Shown piece by piece: positions 24,160 to 35,125 of a stretch of 64,000 nucleotides of DNA (positions are counted from its first letter, which is position 1; each line of letters starts with the position of its first letter). The position numbers and the translations under genes were made by a program. The DNA comes from Rutidosis leptorrhynchoides. Lineage: Eukaryota > Streptophyta > Magnoliopsida > Asterales > Asteraceae. The stretch covers positions 52,723,001-52,787,000 of the forward strand of contig NC_092339.1 in assembly GCF_046630445.1 (NCBI RefSeq), written 5' to 3'. The notes below the pieces were generated by a model. That model was not told where the DNA came from. It ran no database searches and worked only from the letters and a program-made list of their open reading frames with translations.

Positions 24160-26310
24160 TTGGTTAAAGTTTTCTATGATAGTTTAGATTCCCAAAACAG
24201 ACAGTTTCTTTTGGCGGCTAGTGGTGGGGCATTCTTAAATCGGTCTAGTGATGATGAATGGACGTTCTTCGAACAGTTAAGCAAGGGTTCAAAAACCCAA
24301 GCTTCGGTTGATCGTAAACAACCTAGTACCTCCCGAGTGAATCATGTTTCCGATTCGGGTGGCTCATCTAGGAACTTAGAGCAGGAATTTGATGATTTGA
24401 AAATGCTTATATTTAACAACCCAAACCAGGGTCTTGCTTGTAATGTTTCGCAGGTTCAGGAAGTATGTGAGATTTGTGGAGATCCTTCTCACTTTGCATA
24501 CGGATGTAGAAATGGGATTCCACCGGTAAATCAGCACATAGTGGAAGAACAAGTTAACGAGGTTCAGGGACGGAGATTTGATCCATACTCCAACACGTAT
24601 AATCCGGGTTGGAGAAATCATCCTAATTTCAGTTGGAGCAATAACAATGCTCTGAATGCTAATCAAGGGAACCAACTTAGACCACAAAACAACTTTCAAA
24701 ACCAGGGTAACTTTCAGAACCAAGGCAACTACCAAAGAAACTATCAAAATCCTTATCCCAACAACCGAAACCAAAACCAAAACAATTATCAAAACCAAGG
24801 CCAAAACCCAAACCAAAATCAAAACAGTACTTCAACCAATCAACCATCTAGCTCGGATGCTAAGATGGATGCGTTTATCTCCGAAATGCGAAAAATGATA
24901 GAAGTGCAAAATAAGTCGATTGGTGCATTGGCTAAGGAGATCGGTAATGTAGCGGAAAGTAAGGGAAATAGGGAACCAGGTACAATTCCAAGCTACACGG
25001 TTCTAAATCCAAATCATAAGGATCAAGGAAAAGGGCATATCGTTAACATGGTAGGTACATTGAGAAGCGGAAAGAAGTATGACAATAAGGTTGGTAAAAA
25101 AGAGGTAGTGCAACCAGAGTCAAGTAACTCTCCTATTGTTCTTGATGAGGAAGAGGTAAGTGAAGTTGATGACCAGGGAAAAGGGTTGAAAAATAAGGAA
25201 CCAATCGTTAATGAGACCGAGAAATTGGAGACGGAATCAAAAACCGTCCCATTTCCCAAGGCCTTAGAGTCCCCAAACCAATTCCCTTATGGGAAGAAGG
25301 GACCAAAAACGGATGATATGTGGGAAACATTTAAACAAGTAAAAATAAATATTCCACTTATTGATGCAATCAAACAAATTCCAGCATATGCTAAGTTTTT
25401 AAAGGATTTGTGTGTTCAAAAGCATAAACTCAACGCATCATTGCCCAAAAAGGTAAAATTAACTGAAAAAGTGAGTGCTGTAATTTCGGGTTCACTTCCA
25501 CCTAAGTTTAAGGACCCGGGGACACCATTAATTTCGGTTACGGTGGGTAATGTTAATGTCAAAAAGGCTTTGTTGGACTTAGGGGCTAGTATTAACATAC
25601 TTCCATCGAGCCTTGTTGACCAATACGAGTTGGGAACTTTAAAACATACAAATATTCTTGTCCAACTTGCGGATCGGTCAATGAGAAATTCACGGGGTAT
25701 GTTGGAAAATGTGATTGTGAAAGTGGAAGACTTTTATTACCCAGTAGATTTTATAGTTATGGACACAGAGACCACTTTTAGGGAGACCCAACCGACGATC
25801 ATTCTTGGTCGTCCATTTTTGACCACAATTGATGCTCTTATCAATTGTAGAACCGGGGTTATGGATATTTCTTTTGGTAATAAGAGATCACGAATTAATA
25901 TTTTTAATTCATTACATACACCGGATGTCCAAGATTGTTTTTTGTTGGATACTAACCATGAACAGGTTCAAAAGTATGCACCGGATGTGAAAGAGAAAGA
26001 GGAGGTAAGAAAATCTAGTGAAGAGGGTATGACGAGTGAATTCATGGAATCTCAAATAAAAACTAATGCAGAAATTTTGATGAGTCAACAAGGGTCAATA
26101 CAAAATCTTGAGCGGGAATTAAAAAATTTGAGTCAAGTTCTTGAAACCAAGTTGAGTTCGTCTATCAACACCACTTATTCGTTATCGATGAAAGAAACTG
26201 TGATGACAGTGTCCACATTTAGTGAGAAAGATGATAAGATGGAACATTTGGTAACTCCAAAGACGATTGAGCCTTACCGACCACCATCAATGAGAAAATC
26301 AAATGAGTAG
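24160..26310 (+). CDS. Gag C-terminus and aspartic protease-like domain of element D
   Basis: These 716 codons are in frame with the preceding gag ORF. One CCHC zinc knuckle (CEICGDPSHFAYGC) lies near residue 105, an Asn/Gln-rich low-complexity tract near 160-235, and a protease-like fold near 465-560 with ALLDLGASINILP and ILGRPFL. The active-site motif reads DLGA rather than DTG/DSG, which I know as usual in Athila-type elements. A short coiled coil follows near 645-670. No reverse transcriptase motif occurs. It ends at a TAG (26308-26310), after which the same frame stays open to 26868. The upstream stop makes expression as a fusion with the gag N-terminus unlikely. Confidence 0.85.
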   Translation: MVKVFYDSLDSQNRQFLLAASGGAFLNRSSDDEWTFFEQLSKGSKTQASVDRKQPSTSRVNHVSDSGGSSRNLEQEFDDLKMLIFNNPNQGLACNVSQVQEVCEICGDPSHFAYGCRNGIPPVNQHIVEEQVNEVQGRRFDPYSNTYNPGWRNHPNFSWSNNNALNANQGNQLRPQNNFQNQGNFQNQGNYQRNYQNPYPNNRNQNQNNYQNQGQNPNQNQNSTSTNQPSSSDAKMDAFISEMRKMIEVQNKSIGALAKEIGNVAESKGNREPGTIPSYTVLNPNHKDQGKGHIVNMVGTLRSGKKYDNKVGKKEVVQPESSNSPIVLDEEEVSEVDDQGKGLKNKEPIVNETEKLETESKTVPFPKALESPNQFPYGKKGPKTDDMWETFKQVKINIPLIDAIKQIPAYAKFLKDLCVQKHKLNASLPKKVKLTEKVSAVISGSLPPKFKDPGTPLISVTVGNVNVKKALLDLGASINILPSSLVDQYELGTLKHTNILVQLADRSMRNSRGMLENVIVKVEDFYYPVDFIVMDTETTFRETQPTIILGRPFLTTIDALINCRTGVMDISFGNKRSRINIFNSLHTPDVQDCFLLDTNHEQVQKYAPDVKEKEEVRKSSEEGMTSEFMESQIKTNAEILMSQQGSIQNLERELKNLSQVLETKLSSSINTTYSLSMKETVMTVSTFSEKDDKMEHLVTPKTIEPYRPPSMRKSNE

Positions 26311-26328
26311 GTATCCAGTGATAACAAA

Positions 26329-26868
26329 ATGAAGACTATGTGTGTTGGGAATGTGTCTGTTGATACACTTGAAAAGTCTGAAGAATTCGATACAAAAGTA
26401 GTCAAAGTAATGGGGAGAAACGTAGAACAACTTGTTGAGAGGTTTGGAGGTCACAAGATCAAAGTGAATAAGAATGAAAATGTGAATTCTCAAGTTGATT
26501 ATGAGGTGTTTTTCAATTTAGAGGATCTTGAAGGGCCTAAGTGTGGGGGAGATAGTGAAAACCCGCCACATAGTTCTTTGAGGCATGATAGTGAGTGTAA
26601 GGAATATGTGGATGATCCGATGCTTGATCGTTCCATGAGGAAATTACATAGACGGGTCCATGATGCTAGGAGTAAGGGGGATGAAAGCTTAACCAATCGT
26701 CTTGTGTGTAACTTGTCTTCTAAAGAAAAAGCTAAATTGTTTGAGTTAATACATGTGGCTAAGGAGAATGATGTGTGGTTGGATTCTAAGTTGAGAAAAG
26801 TTAGAGATATTGAAGGTTCTCATAAAGTGTGGGAAGGAGGAACCTTCTACAGTCCTGGAATTAGCTGA
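26329..26868 (+). CDS. Unknown 179-aa C-terminal ORF of element D
   Basis: It lies in the same frame as the gag-protease ORF, separated only by one TAG and five codons, so it was probably the C-terminal end of one long protein. It is charged, with an EDLEGPKCGGDSENPPHSS region and a Lys/Arg/Glu-rich second half. I do not recognise a domain. Its place is where reverse transcriptase would begin in an autonomous relative, so it may be a fusion created when pol was lost, or an element-specific domain. Confidence 0.5.
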   Translation: MKTMCVGNVSVDTLEKSEEFDTKVVKVMGRNVEQLVERFGGHKIKVNKNENVNSQVDYEVFFNLEDLEGPKCGGDSENPPHSSLRHDSECKEYVDDPMLDRSMRKLHRRVHDARSKGDESLTNRLVCNLSSKEKAKLFELIHVAKENDVWLDSKLRKVRDIEGSHKVWEGGTFYSPGIS

Positions 26869-28572
26869 AGTGAAGAAAGAGTCGTGTGCGCGACTCAAAA
26901 ATAAAACTGCACAAACTATGTGTAGAGTTTGTAAGTCTTCTTCATTTTATTTTTACTTTGTTTCTATTTTATTTTTATTTATTTTTAGTTAAATGAACTT
27001 TGTTGGTATGTTTACTGCAAGCCCTCACGAGACAAAACTCGTCCACCTGAGGGAATCGGGTGGTTTAAAGGCTTGTTGCACATGCTAAGTGCAATCTTGA
27101 GCCCTACGAAAGTGGCTAGTTAGGATTTTACGTTTTTCTTTTGTTTTTCTTTTCTAAGTTCTAATGGAAGGATAAATGTAACCGAATGGAATGGTGATGA
27201 TGAATCAAAATGATGTGCGGTGGTTACTATTGGATGATGAACTTGAGAGTATCTCGGTAATGTGTTAGATTTTCCCTTTTTTTCTTTTCACATAAGTATT
27301 GTAATACTCTAAACATGCGTACGAGGGCGTAGCATGATTCAAGTGTGGGGGAGAGGGGAAAATTAAAATTTTCTTTTGGGATACATTACTTGGGTTTGAA
27401 GCTTAAAATGAGTAAAACATTATGATTATTGCGATTGAACAAAATTTTTAATCATAATTTTATAACAAACCAAGTGTGATTTTTGTGAAAAAAAAGAGTT
27501 GAAAGAATAAGTGAAGTGGCATGGTATTAAGGGGTATTAAGAAAAAGTTGGTCGTTAGCACCTTAATTAATAAAGATTTTTCAAATGGTAAAGTTAAGAA
27601 GTAAAGTCTTCTTAGTTGTGTTATCAAAGTGTTTTTAAGAAGGAAGTAAAGTCTTCCAATTTACGCTTCGCAAGCACTTTTTAGTGCAGTTTTTTACCCA
27701 TGAATTGACGAAAGTGAAAGGTACAAAATGTCATTTCCTGTTCATTCACATCTTGTTTCGATACCGGGAATAAATGCTAGTGCTTGGACTTGTTCTGTGT
27801 CGCTATTCAAAACCAGGATTAGCTGTGGATGAAACTAGTCATACCCGCAGTTCGCTGCAAAACAGCCAGTACAGGGGCTGGATAAATATTCCTACACGAG
27901 AGCCATGCTTGGGGCTAAAACCATAAAACGAGAGCTCGATGGAGCCAAATCCATAAAACAGCCAGTATAGGGGCTGGATAAGTATTCCTACACGAGAGCC
28001 TTGTTGGAGAGTATAATACCGCTAAAAATAGAGCTAGATGGGGCTAAATCCACAAAAATTATTTCTCATTATAAGTCACGTGGGACTTAAATTCCACGAC
28101 CCTTCGACGATTGTCCACCCTGCTCCGAGAGTCACCGGAGGAGTTGTTGGGGCATGAGATGAGTGCCGTGATCCTAAAACACCGGGAGAACCAAAAAGGG
28201 TGTCTTCGGACACTCTGGCACACCAACCTTTAAAACAAAATATGGAATTGACGGTATATGGTTCTCTTATCTAGTTCATATGGCGGATGGCTCTCACTTG
28301 ACTTATGTTTTATTTGAAGATCACCAAGTTTGAAGTTTTGTTACATTTTTGAAGAATTTGCTCGAGACGAGATGTTCACATAATCGAGAAGTTAAAGTTG
28401 ATTAAGTGAGAGCCATGTCTGAAGAATTTATGTTCCACATTGAGTTCAAGACGTTGCGGTTTTATACAATCCTTCGAAGATTTATCAGTTGTTAAAAGAT
28501 CAATTAAAGGTTCGAGTCGAAGATTTAAGTTTGAGATTGTTTGAGGACAAACAATGATAAGTGTGGGGGAGT
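26869..28572 (+). other. 3' noncoding region of element D
   Basis: These 1.7 kb lie between the last ORF and the 3' LTR with no pol remnant. It has a G-rich tract GTGTGGGGGAG at about 27340 and another right before the LTR (28560-28571, the likely polypurine tract). A tandem duplication of about 98 bp (about 27857-28050) carries GCCAGTA(C/T)AGGGGCTGGATAA, and a UUCG-capped hairpin lies at 28198-28215. Confidence 0.65.
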
Positions 28573-29704
28573 TGATCGGTTCATAAATACCGATTGTGTT
28601 TTGATATTAAAAGATGAATTTTATGTGTGCATTTGAGGTTGAAAAGGCTCTTTTATAAGGTTTTTATAATGGGTAACGAGTCAAGACGAAATGCGAAAAC
28701 GAGGATTAAAACGAGAAAAAGGCGCGAAAAAAGTACCCAGCCGCAAATTGCGGCTGGTGAGAGTAAATTGCGGCTGGCCTGAAATTAAAAGTTTGGTCAG
28801 GTCAGAAACAGGCATAAGGAGGCGCTTGGTTTTTGCGGCTGGGCGCAAATTGCAGCTGGTGAGAGTAAATTGCGGCTGGGCGTATTTTTGGATAGAATTT
28901 AGAGCCGGATTTGAGGGATTTCAAGCTTGGGGAATACCCTACTTTTCCATCAGTTTAAGGAGCATCAAACACACAAAAACACACCATCAATCATCATCAA
29001 ATCAAGATTCAAGCTAGGTTTCAAGGAGTGTTCATCATGCAACTTCAAGAAGCAACCATGATCATCATCACCAACATGCTTGGCTAGTTTCTTTTACTTT
29101 ATTCCTTGCATGAACAATTATTGTATGTTTAGTTCTTCATTTACTCATGTGATTCTTGATTTTGTAATCCTTATGTCTTTTGGTTTATAATTTCATTGAA
29201 TCTTTTGAATTATCATTTAATGCAAGTTTGAAAGTTATTGATTGTTGCAAGACAAGTGATTGATATTTAACATCTTGTGCTTAATCCAACCTAGTTACAA
29301 TTTAGTATAGGGAAAAAGACAACGTGTGTAAGTAGCATTGCTTATGCTCAAGATAATCATAAATTGGAAAACTGAAGAAGTCTTGTCTATGAGATTTAGT
29401 TGATAATTTGATAGCATAAGAATTTGTTGAACTAGTATATGCATAATTGGGATTGCTAAGGAATAAAGGCTTCCATCCAATTGATTACAACCTTTTCGTT
29501 TAGTTCATTGTTTATGCTCTTAAATACTCAAAGTTTACATTTGCTTAGTAATTGTTAATCTAGTCTTTACTTTAGTTAATCACAAACAAACCAATCTTGA
29601 AATTGCTTGCTAATTAACCATAACTTCCCGTGGAACGAATCCTGCTTACCCTATCTAAAGTAGAGTAATTAGGCTATTTTTGACCGGCCCTTCGACACCG
29701 ATCA
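28573..29704 (+). mobile_element. 3' LTR of element D
   Basis: At 1132 bp it lacks 44 bp near 28945, including the TATA box, and 10 bp near 29577, compared with the 5' LTR. Otherwise the two match closely, indicating recent insertion. Confidence 0.9.
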
Positions 29705-29858
29705 GTCGGGTAATTAAAAGTCAATCATGGTAACAAGTAAATGTATAACAATACATTCATTTAATCACAAGTATTAATAACAACCATTATTAATTAAAGA
29801 TGGAAAAACCAGGGTCGTTACATTACCCACCTGTTAAAGAAAATTTCGTCCTGAAATT

Positions 29859-31837
29859 TTAAGCTGAAGGAGATGGAGGAGCTGGGAAAAGGTGAGGATA
29901 CTTCTGCATCATTTGATCCTCTCGTTCCCAAGTAAACTCAGATCCTCGTTTGGCCTTCCATCAGACTCAGATGATCGGAATCCTGTTGTGTTTCAAAACC
30001 TTGACCTCATGGTCCATAATCTCGACAGGCTCTTCCACAAAGTGGAGTTTGTCATCAATTGTAAGTTCTTCCAATGGTATGATAAGTTCGGGTGCAGCAA
30101 GACACTTCTTCAAGTTTGACACGTGGAAGGTAGGATGAACTAAGCTCAATTGAGTTGGGAGATCCAAACGGTAAGCAACGGGTCCAACACGTTCCAAGAT
30201 TTCAAAAGGACCAATGTATCGTGGGTTTAAATTTCCACATTTTCCAAAACGAATCACACATTTCCAAGGTGAAACCTTCAACATTACACGGTCACCGACG
30301 TTGAATTCAAAGTCTTTACGTTTACGGTCAGTATAACTCTTTTGAAGATCACGGGCCGTCTTAAGTCTAGCTTAAATCTGGGCAATCTTCTCTGTTGTTT
30401 CATTGACTACCTCGGGTCCGGTGATTTGCTTTTCGCCTACCTCGGCCCAAAAAATAGGAGATCGGCACTTACGGCCATACAACTCTTCAAAAGGTGCGGC
30501 ATTAATACTCGAGTGATAATTGTTGTTGTAAGAAAATTCGGCGAGTGGCAAATGCCTTTCCCAGGCCTTTCCGAAATCAATAACACATGCACGTAACATG
30601 TCTTCCAAGGTCTGAATCGTTCGTTCACTTTGCCCGTCGGTCTGTGGGTGATAAGCAGTACTCATGTCGAGACGAGTCCCCATGACTTCTTGCAAAGAAC
30701 GCCAAAATCTAGAAGTAAAACGGGGATCGCGATCTAAGATGATCGATAAAGGTACACCATGACGAGATACAACCTCTTTGATGTATAGTTGAGTGAGTCT
30801 CTCCATCGTATCCGTTTCCTTCATAACTAGGAAGTGTGCAGATTTGGTAAGACGGTCAACGATAACCCAGATGGTATCGTATTCGCCCACCGTCTTTGGT
30901 AGCTTGGTGATGAAATCCATTGTTATCCTTTCCCACTTTCATTGTGGGATTTCTGGTTGTTGAAGTAATCCAGAGGGCCTCTGATGTTCGGCCTTAACTT
31001 TCGAACAAGTCAAACACTTACCAACATAAGTTGCAACGTCCTTCTTAAGATTAGGCCACCAATACTGTTCTTTAAGATCGTGGTACATTTTGCCCGCTCC
31101 GGGGTGAATCGAATATCTTGACTTGTGGGCTTCATCAAGTATAAGGTTTCGTAGATCTCCATAACAAGGTACCCAAATTCTTCCGGCATAACATCGGAGT
31201 CCAGTCTCCCTAACCTCGAATCAAGAGACAAGTATGTTCAAGTGTTCATGAGATATATTCTCCTCTTTGAGAGCCTCATCTTGGGCTGCTCGGATCTGGC
31301 TATTGAGGTTTGAATGAATGATGATGTTCAGTGCCCGAACACGAAGAGGTGTCATCCTCACCTTTCGGCTTAAAGCGTCAGCTACAACATTGGCCTTGCC
31401 AGGGTGATAGCGAAGTTCACAATCGTAGTCGTTCAATGTCTCGATCCATCATCGCTGTCTCATATTCAGTTGCTTCTGATCGAATATGTGTTGGAGGCTC
31501 TTGTGGTCGGTGAAGATAGTGCTCTTAGTCCCATACAAATAGTGTCTCCACAATTTGAGCGCAAAGACAACGGCTCCAAGTTTGAGATCGTGAGTAGTGT
31601 AGTTCCGTTCGTGAATCTTCAGTTGACGAGAAGCATAGGCAATAAACTTTGATCTTTGCATTAGTACACAACTAAAACCACTTTTCGATGCATCGTAATA
31701 AATGACGAAATCGTCACTGCCTTCAGGAAGAGATAAGATAGGTGCGGTGGTTAACTTCTTTTTCAAGGTTTGAAATGCTGATTCGTGTGCGGGTTCCCAA
31801 ATGAACTTCTTGCCCTTGTGAGTCAGCACGGTCAAAG
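29859..31837 (-). pseudogene. RNase H, integrase and chromodomain part of element C pol
   Basis: On the minus strand this begins at the B insertion border and reads through RNase H ([25 protein letters not shown]), the integrase HHCC region, the catalytic core ([26 protein letters not shown]) and a C-terminal chromodomain ending WEREDQMMQKYPHLF, with a natural TAA at 29859-29861. Stops interrupt it at 31449, 30372 and twice within three codons near 29958-29966, and frames change around 30930-31240. Both TGA codons in the chromodomain could arise from C-to-T change at CpG. This part once carried integration and chromatin targeting. Confidence 0.88.
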
Positions 31838-34800
31838 TGAAATGTCCCGTTCTTATTGATTAAAAACGTTCCATATTAATTGATTTCGTTGCGAGGTTTT
31901 GACCTCTATATGAGACGTTTTTCAAAGACTGCATTCATTTTTAAAACAAACCATAACCTTTATTTCATAAATAAAGGTTTAAAAAGCTTTACGTAGATTA
32001 TCAAATAATGATAATCTAAAGTATCCTGTTTACACACGACCATTACATAATGGTTTACAATACAAATATGTTACATCGAAATCAGTTTCTTGAATGCAGT
32101 TTTTACACAATATCATACAAACATGGACTCCAAATCTTGTCCTTATTTTAGTATGCAACAGCGGAAGCTCTTAATATTCACCTGAGAATAAACATGCTTT
32201 AAACGTCAACAAAAATGTTGGTGAGTTATAGGTTTAACCTATATATATCAAATCGTAACAATAGACCACAAGATTTCATATTTCAATACACATCTCATAC
32301 ATAGAGATAAAAATCATTCATATGGTGAACACCTGGTAACCGACATTAACAAGATGCATATATAAGAATATCCCCATCATTCCGGGACACCCTTCGGATA
32401 TGATATAAATTTCGAAGTACTAAAGCATCCGGTACTTTGGATGGGGTTTGTTAGGCCCAATAGATCTATCTTCAGGATTCGTGTCAATTAGGGTGTCTGT
32501 TCCCTAATTCTTAGATTACCAGACTTAATAAAAAGGGGCATATTCGATTTCGATAATTCAACCATAGAATGTAGTTTCACGTACTTGTGTCTATTTTGTA
32601 AATCATTTATAAAACCTGCATGTATTCTCATCCCAAAAATATTAGATTTTAAAAGTGGGACTATAACTCACTTTCACAGATTTTTACTTCGTCGGGAAGT
32701 AAGACTTGGCCACTGGTTGATTCACAAACCTGTAACAATATATACATATATATCAAAGTATGTTCAAAATATATTTACAACACTTTTAATATATTTTGAT
32801 GTTTTAAGTTTATTAAGTCAGCTGTCCTCGTTAGTAACCTACAACTAGTTGTCCACAGTTAGATGTACAGAAATAAATCGATAAATATTATCTTGAATCA
32901 ATCCACGACCCAGTGTATACGTATCTCAGTATTGATCACAACTCAAACTGTATATATTTTGGAATCAACCTCAACCCTGTATAGCTAACTCCAACATTCA
33001 CATATAGAGTGTCTATGGTTGTTCCGAAATATATATAGATGTGTCGACATGATAGGTCGAAACATTGTATACGTGTCTATGGTATCTCAAGATTACATAA
33101 TATACAATACAAGTTGATTAAGTTATGGTTGGAATAGATTTGTTACCAATTTTCACGTAGCTAAAATGAGAAAAATTATCCAATCTTGTTTTACCCATAA
33201 CTTCTTCATTTTAAATCCGTTTTGAGTGAATCAAATTGCTATGGTTTCATATTGAACTCTATTTTATGAATATAAACAGAAAAAGTATAGGTTTATAGTC
33301 AGAAAAATAAGTTACAAGTCGTTTTTGTAAAGGTAGTAATTTCAGTCGAAAGAACGACGTCTAGATGACCATTTTAGAAAACATACTTCCACTTTGAGTT
33401 TAACCATAATTTTTGGATATAGTTTCATGTTCATAATAAAAATCATTTTCTCAGAATAACAACTTTTAAATCAAAGTTTATCATAGTTTTTAATTAAGTA
33501 ACCCAAAACAGCCCGCGGTGTTACTACGACGGCGTAAATCCGGTTTTACGGTGTTTTTCGTGTTTCCAGGTTTTAAATCATTAAGTTAGCATATCATATA
33601 GATATAGAACATGTGTCTAGTTAATTTTAAAAGTCAAGTTAGAAGGATTAACTTTTGTTTGCGAACAAGTTTAGAATTAACTAAACTATGTTCTAGTGAT
33701 TACGAGTTTAAACCTTCGAATAAGATAGTTTTATATATATGAATCGAATGATGTTATGAACATCATTACTACCTCAAGTTTAGTAGGTAAACCTACTGGG
33801 AGTGACAAGAAATGATCTAGCTTCAAAGGATCTTGGATGGCTTGAAAGTTCTTGAAGTAGGATTATGACACAAAAACAAGTTCAAGTAAGATTTTTACTC
33901 GAATTAAGATAGTTTATAGTTATAGAAATTGAATCAAAGTTTGAATATGAATATTACCTTGAATAATAAAGATAACCTACTGTATATAACAAAGGTTTCT
34001 TGATCTTAGATGATTACTTGGAATGGATTAGAAAGCTTGGAAGTAAATTAGTAAACTTTAAGGGATTTTTGAAGTGTTCTTGAAGTGTTCTTCCTATGAT
34101 GATTATAGCTTGATTCTTGAAGTGATTTTTGATGAATATGATGATTAACTACTGGAAAAATACGTTCATAATAGTGTGTGTGTGTGTTGAGAGAGAATTA
34201 GAAAGAGAATTGGAAGTGAAATGGAGTGAATGATGAGTGGTAATTGGTGAGTGGTGAGTGGGGTTAAAAGGAGTTCTAGTTAGTTGACTAGCTCATGGTA
34301 GAAGTTAAAATTGATTAGTCATACATGACATAATCAAGAGTGGAATCCCATGCTAGTTCCTATTGGTATATACCCATAGTAAGTACGTTTTGAAGCTGTG
34401 TATAATACGGGTAAGAATACGACTAGAATTCTTGATGAAAGAAAAGAATGGGAAAGTAACTGAAACCATTTTCGTTAAGTATGAGTGTTTTGATATATGT
34501 CTTGAAGTCTTCCAAAAGTATTTTAATACATCTAAATACACTACATGTATATACATTTTAACTGAGTCGTTAAGTCATCGTTAGTCGTTACATGTAAGTG
34601 TTGTTTTGAAACCTTTAAGTTAACGATCTCAATTAATGTTGTTAACCCATTGTTTATTATATCTAATGAGATGTTAAATTATTATATTATCATGATATTA
34701 TGATATATTAATATATCTTAATATGATATATATACATTTAAATGTCGTTACAACGATAATCGTTACATATATGTCTCGTTTCGAAATCCTTAAGTTAGTA

Positions 34801-35090
34801 GTCTTGTTTATATGTATATAACTCATTGTTAATATACTTATGGAGATACTTACTTATCATAATCTCATGTTAACCATATGTATATCCATATATATATCGT
34901 CATGTCGTTTTTACAAGTTTTAACGTTCGTGAATCGCCGGTCAACTTGGGTGGTCAATTGTCTATATGAAACATATTTCAATTAATCAAGTCTTAACAAG
35001 TTTGATTGCTTAACATGTTGGAAACATTTAATCATGTAAATATCAATCTCAATTAATATATATAAACATGGAAAAGTTCGGGTCACTACA
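31838..35090 (-). mobile_element. 3' LTR of element B
   Basis: A 3253-bp LTR; on the element strand it starts TGTAGTGACCC and ends CATTTCA. It is long for a Ty3 LTR, AT-rich and without an ORF I can support. It holds the conserved stem-loop block at 32157-32230. Confidence 0.93.
32157..32230 (-). promoter_or_regulatory. Conserved LTR block with stem-loop, element B
   Basis: On the element strand the stem is CAACA-TTTT-TGTTG, followed by the AAGCATGTTTATTCTCAGGTG-type segment and ending near CCGCTG. The second B copy is at 42003-42076. In the solo LTR the closing pair is C-G instead of A-T, a compensatory change. Confidence 0.5.
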
Positions 35091-35105
35091 GTACCTACCC
35101 GTTAA
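35091..35105 (-). other. Polypurine tract of element B
   Basis: On the element strand TTAACGGGTAGGTAC abuts the 3' LTR start. This is the position of the plus-strand primer for reverse transcription. An identical 15-mer occurs before gag at 39836-39850. Confidence 0.7.
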
Positions 35106-35125
35106 ATAAATTTCGTCCCGAAATT

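Larger units (their letters stand above)
22064..29704 (+). mobile_element. Element D: Athila/Tat-like element with gag and protease only
   Basis: The LTRs at 22064-23249 and 28573-29704 both run TGATCGG to CCGATCA, and GTCGG flanks the element (22059-22063 and 29705-29709). An Asp-type primer site follows the 5' LTR, and a TGTGGGGGAG tract precedes the 3' LTR. The internal 5.3 kb encodes gag, a protease-like domain and an unknown C-terminal ORF, with no reverse transcriptase, RNase H or integrase, so it is non-autonomous. It lies in the 3' LTR of C in opposite orientation. Confidence 0.92.
19314..29822 (-). mobile_element. 3' LTR of element C, interrupted by element D
   Basis: The LTR pieces are 19314-22063 and 29710-29822, together about 2.86 kb against 2889 bp for the 5' copy. 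On the minus strand it begins TGTAACGACCC and ends in a TCACA-type terminus. It holds the conserved block with the CAAC..GTTG stem at 19610-19687. No gene is seen inside the LTR itself. Confidence 0.88.

Noticed and set aside
24376..24822. 148-codon minus-strand ORF in element D
   Set aside because: It is the shadow of the Asn/Gln-rich gag region on the opposite strand, giving Val/Leu/Ile repeats.
34353..34584. Opposed 67- and 73-codon ORFs in the B LTR, repeated at 44187
   Set aside because: They overlap each other on opposite strands in an LTR and have no motif; duplicated only as part of the LTR pair.
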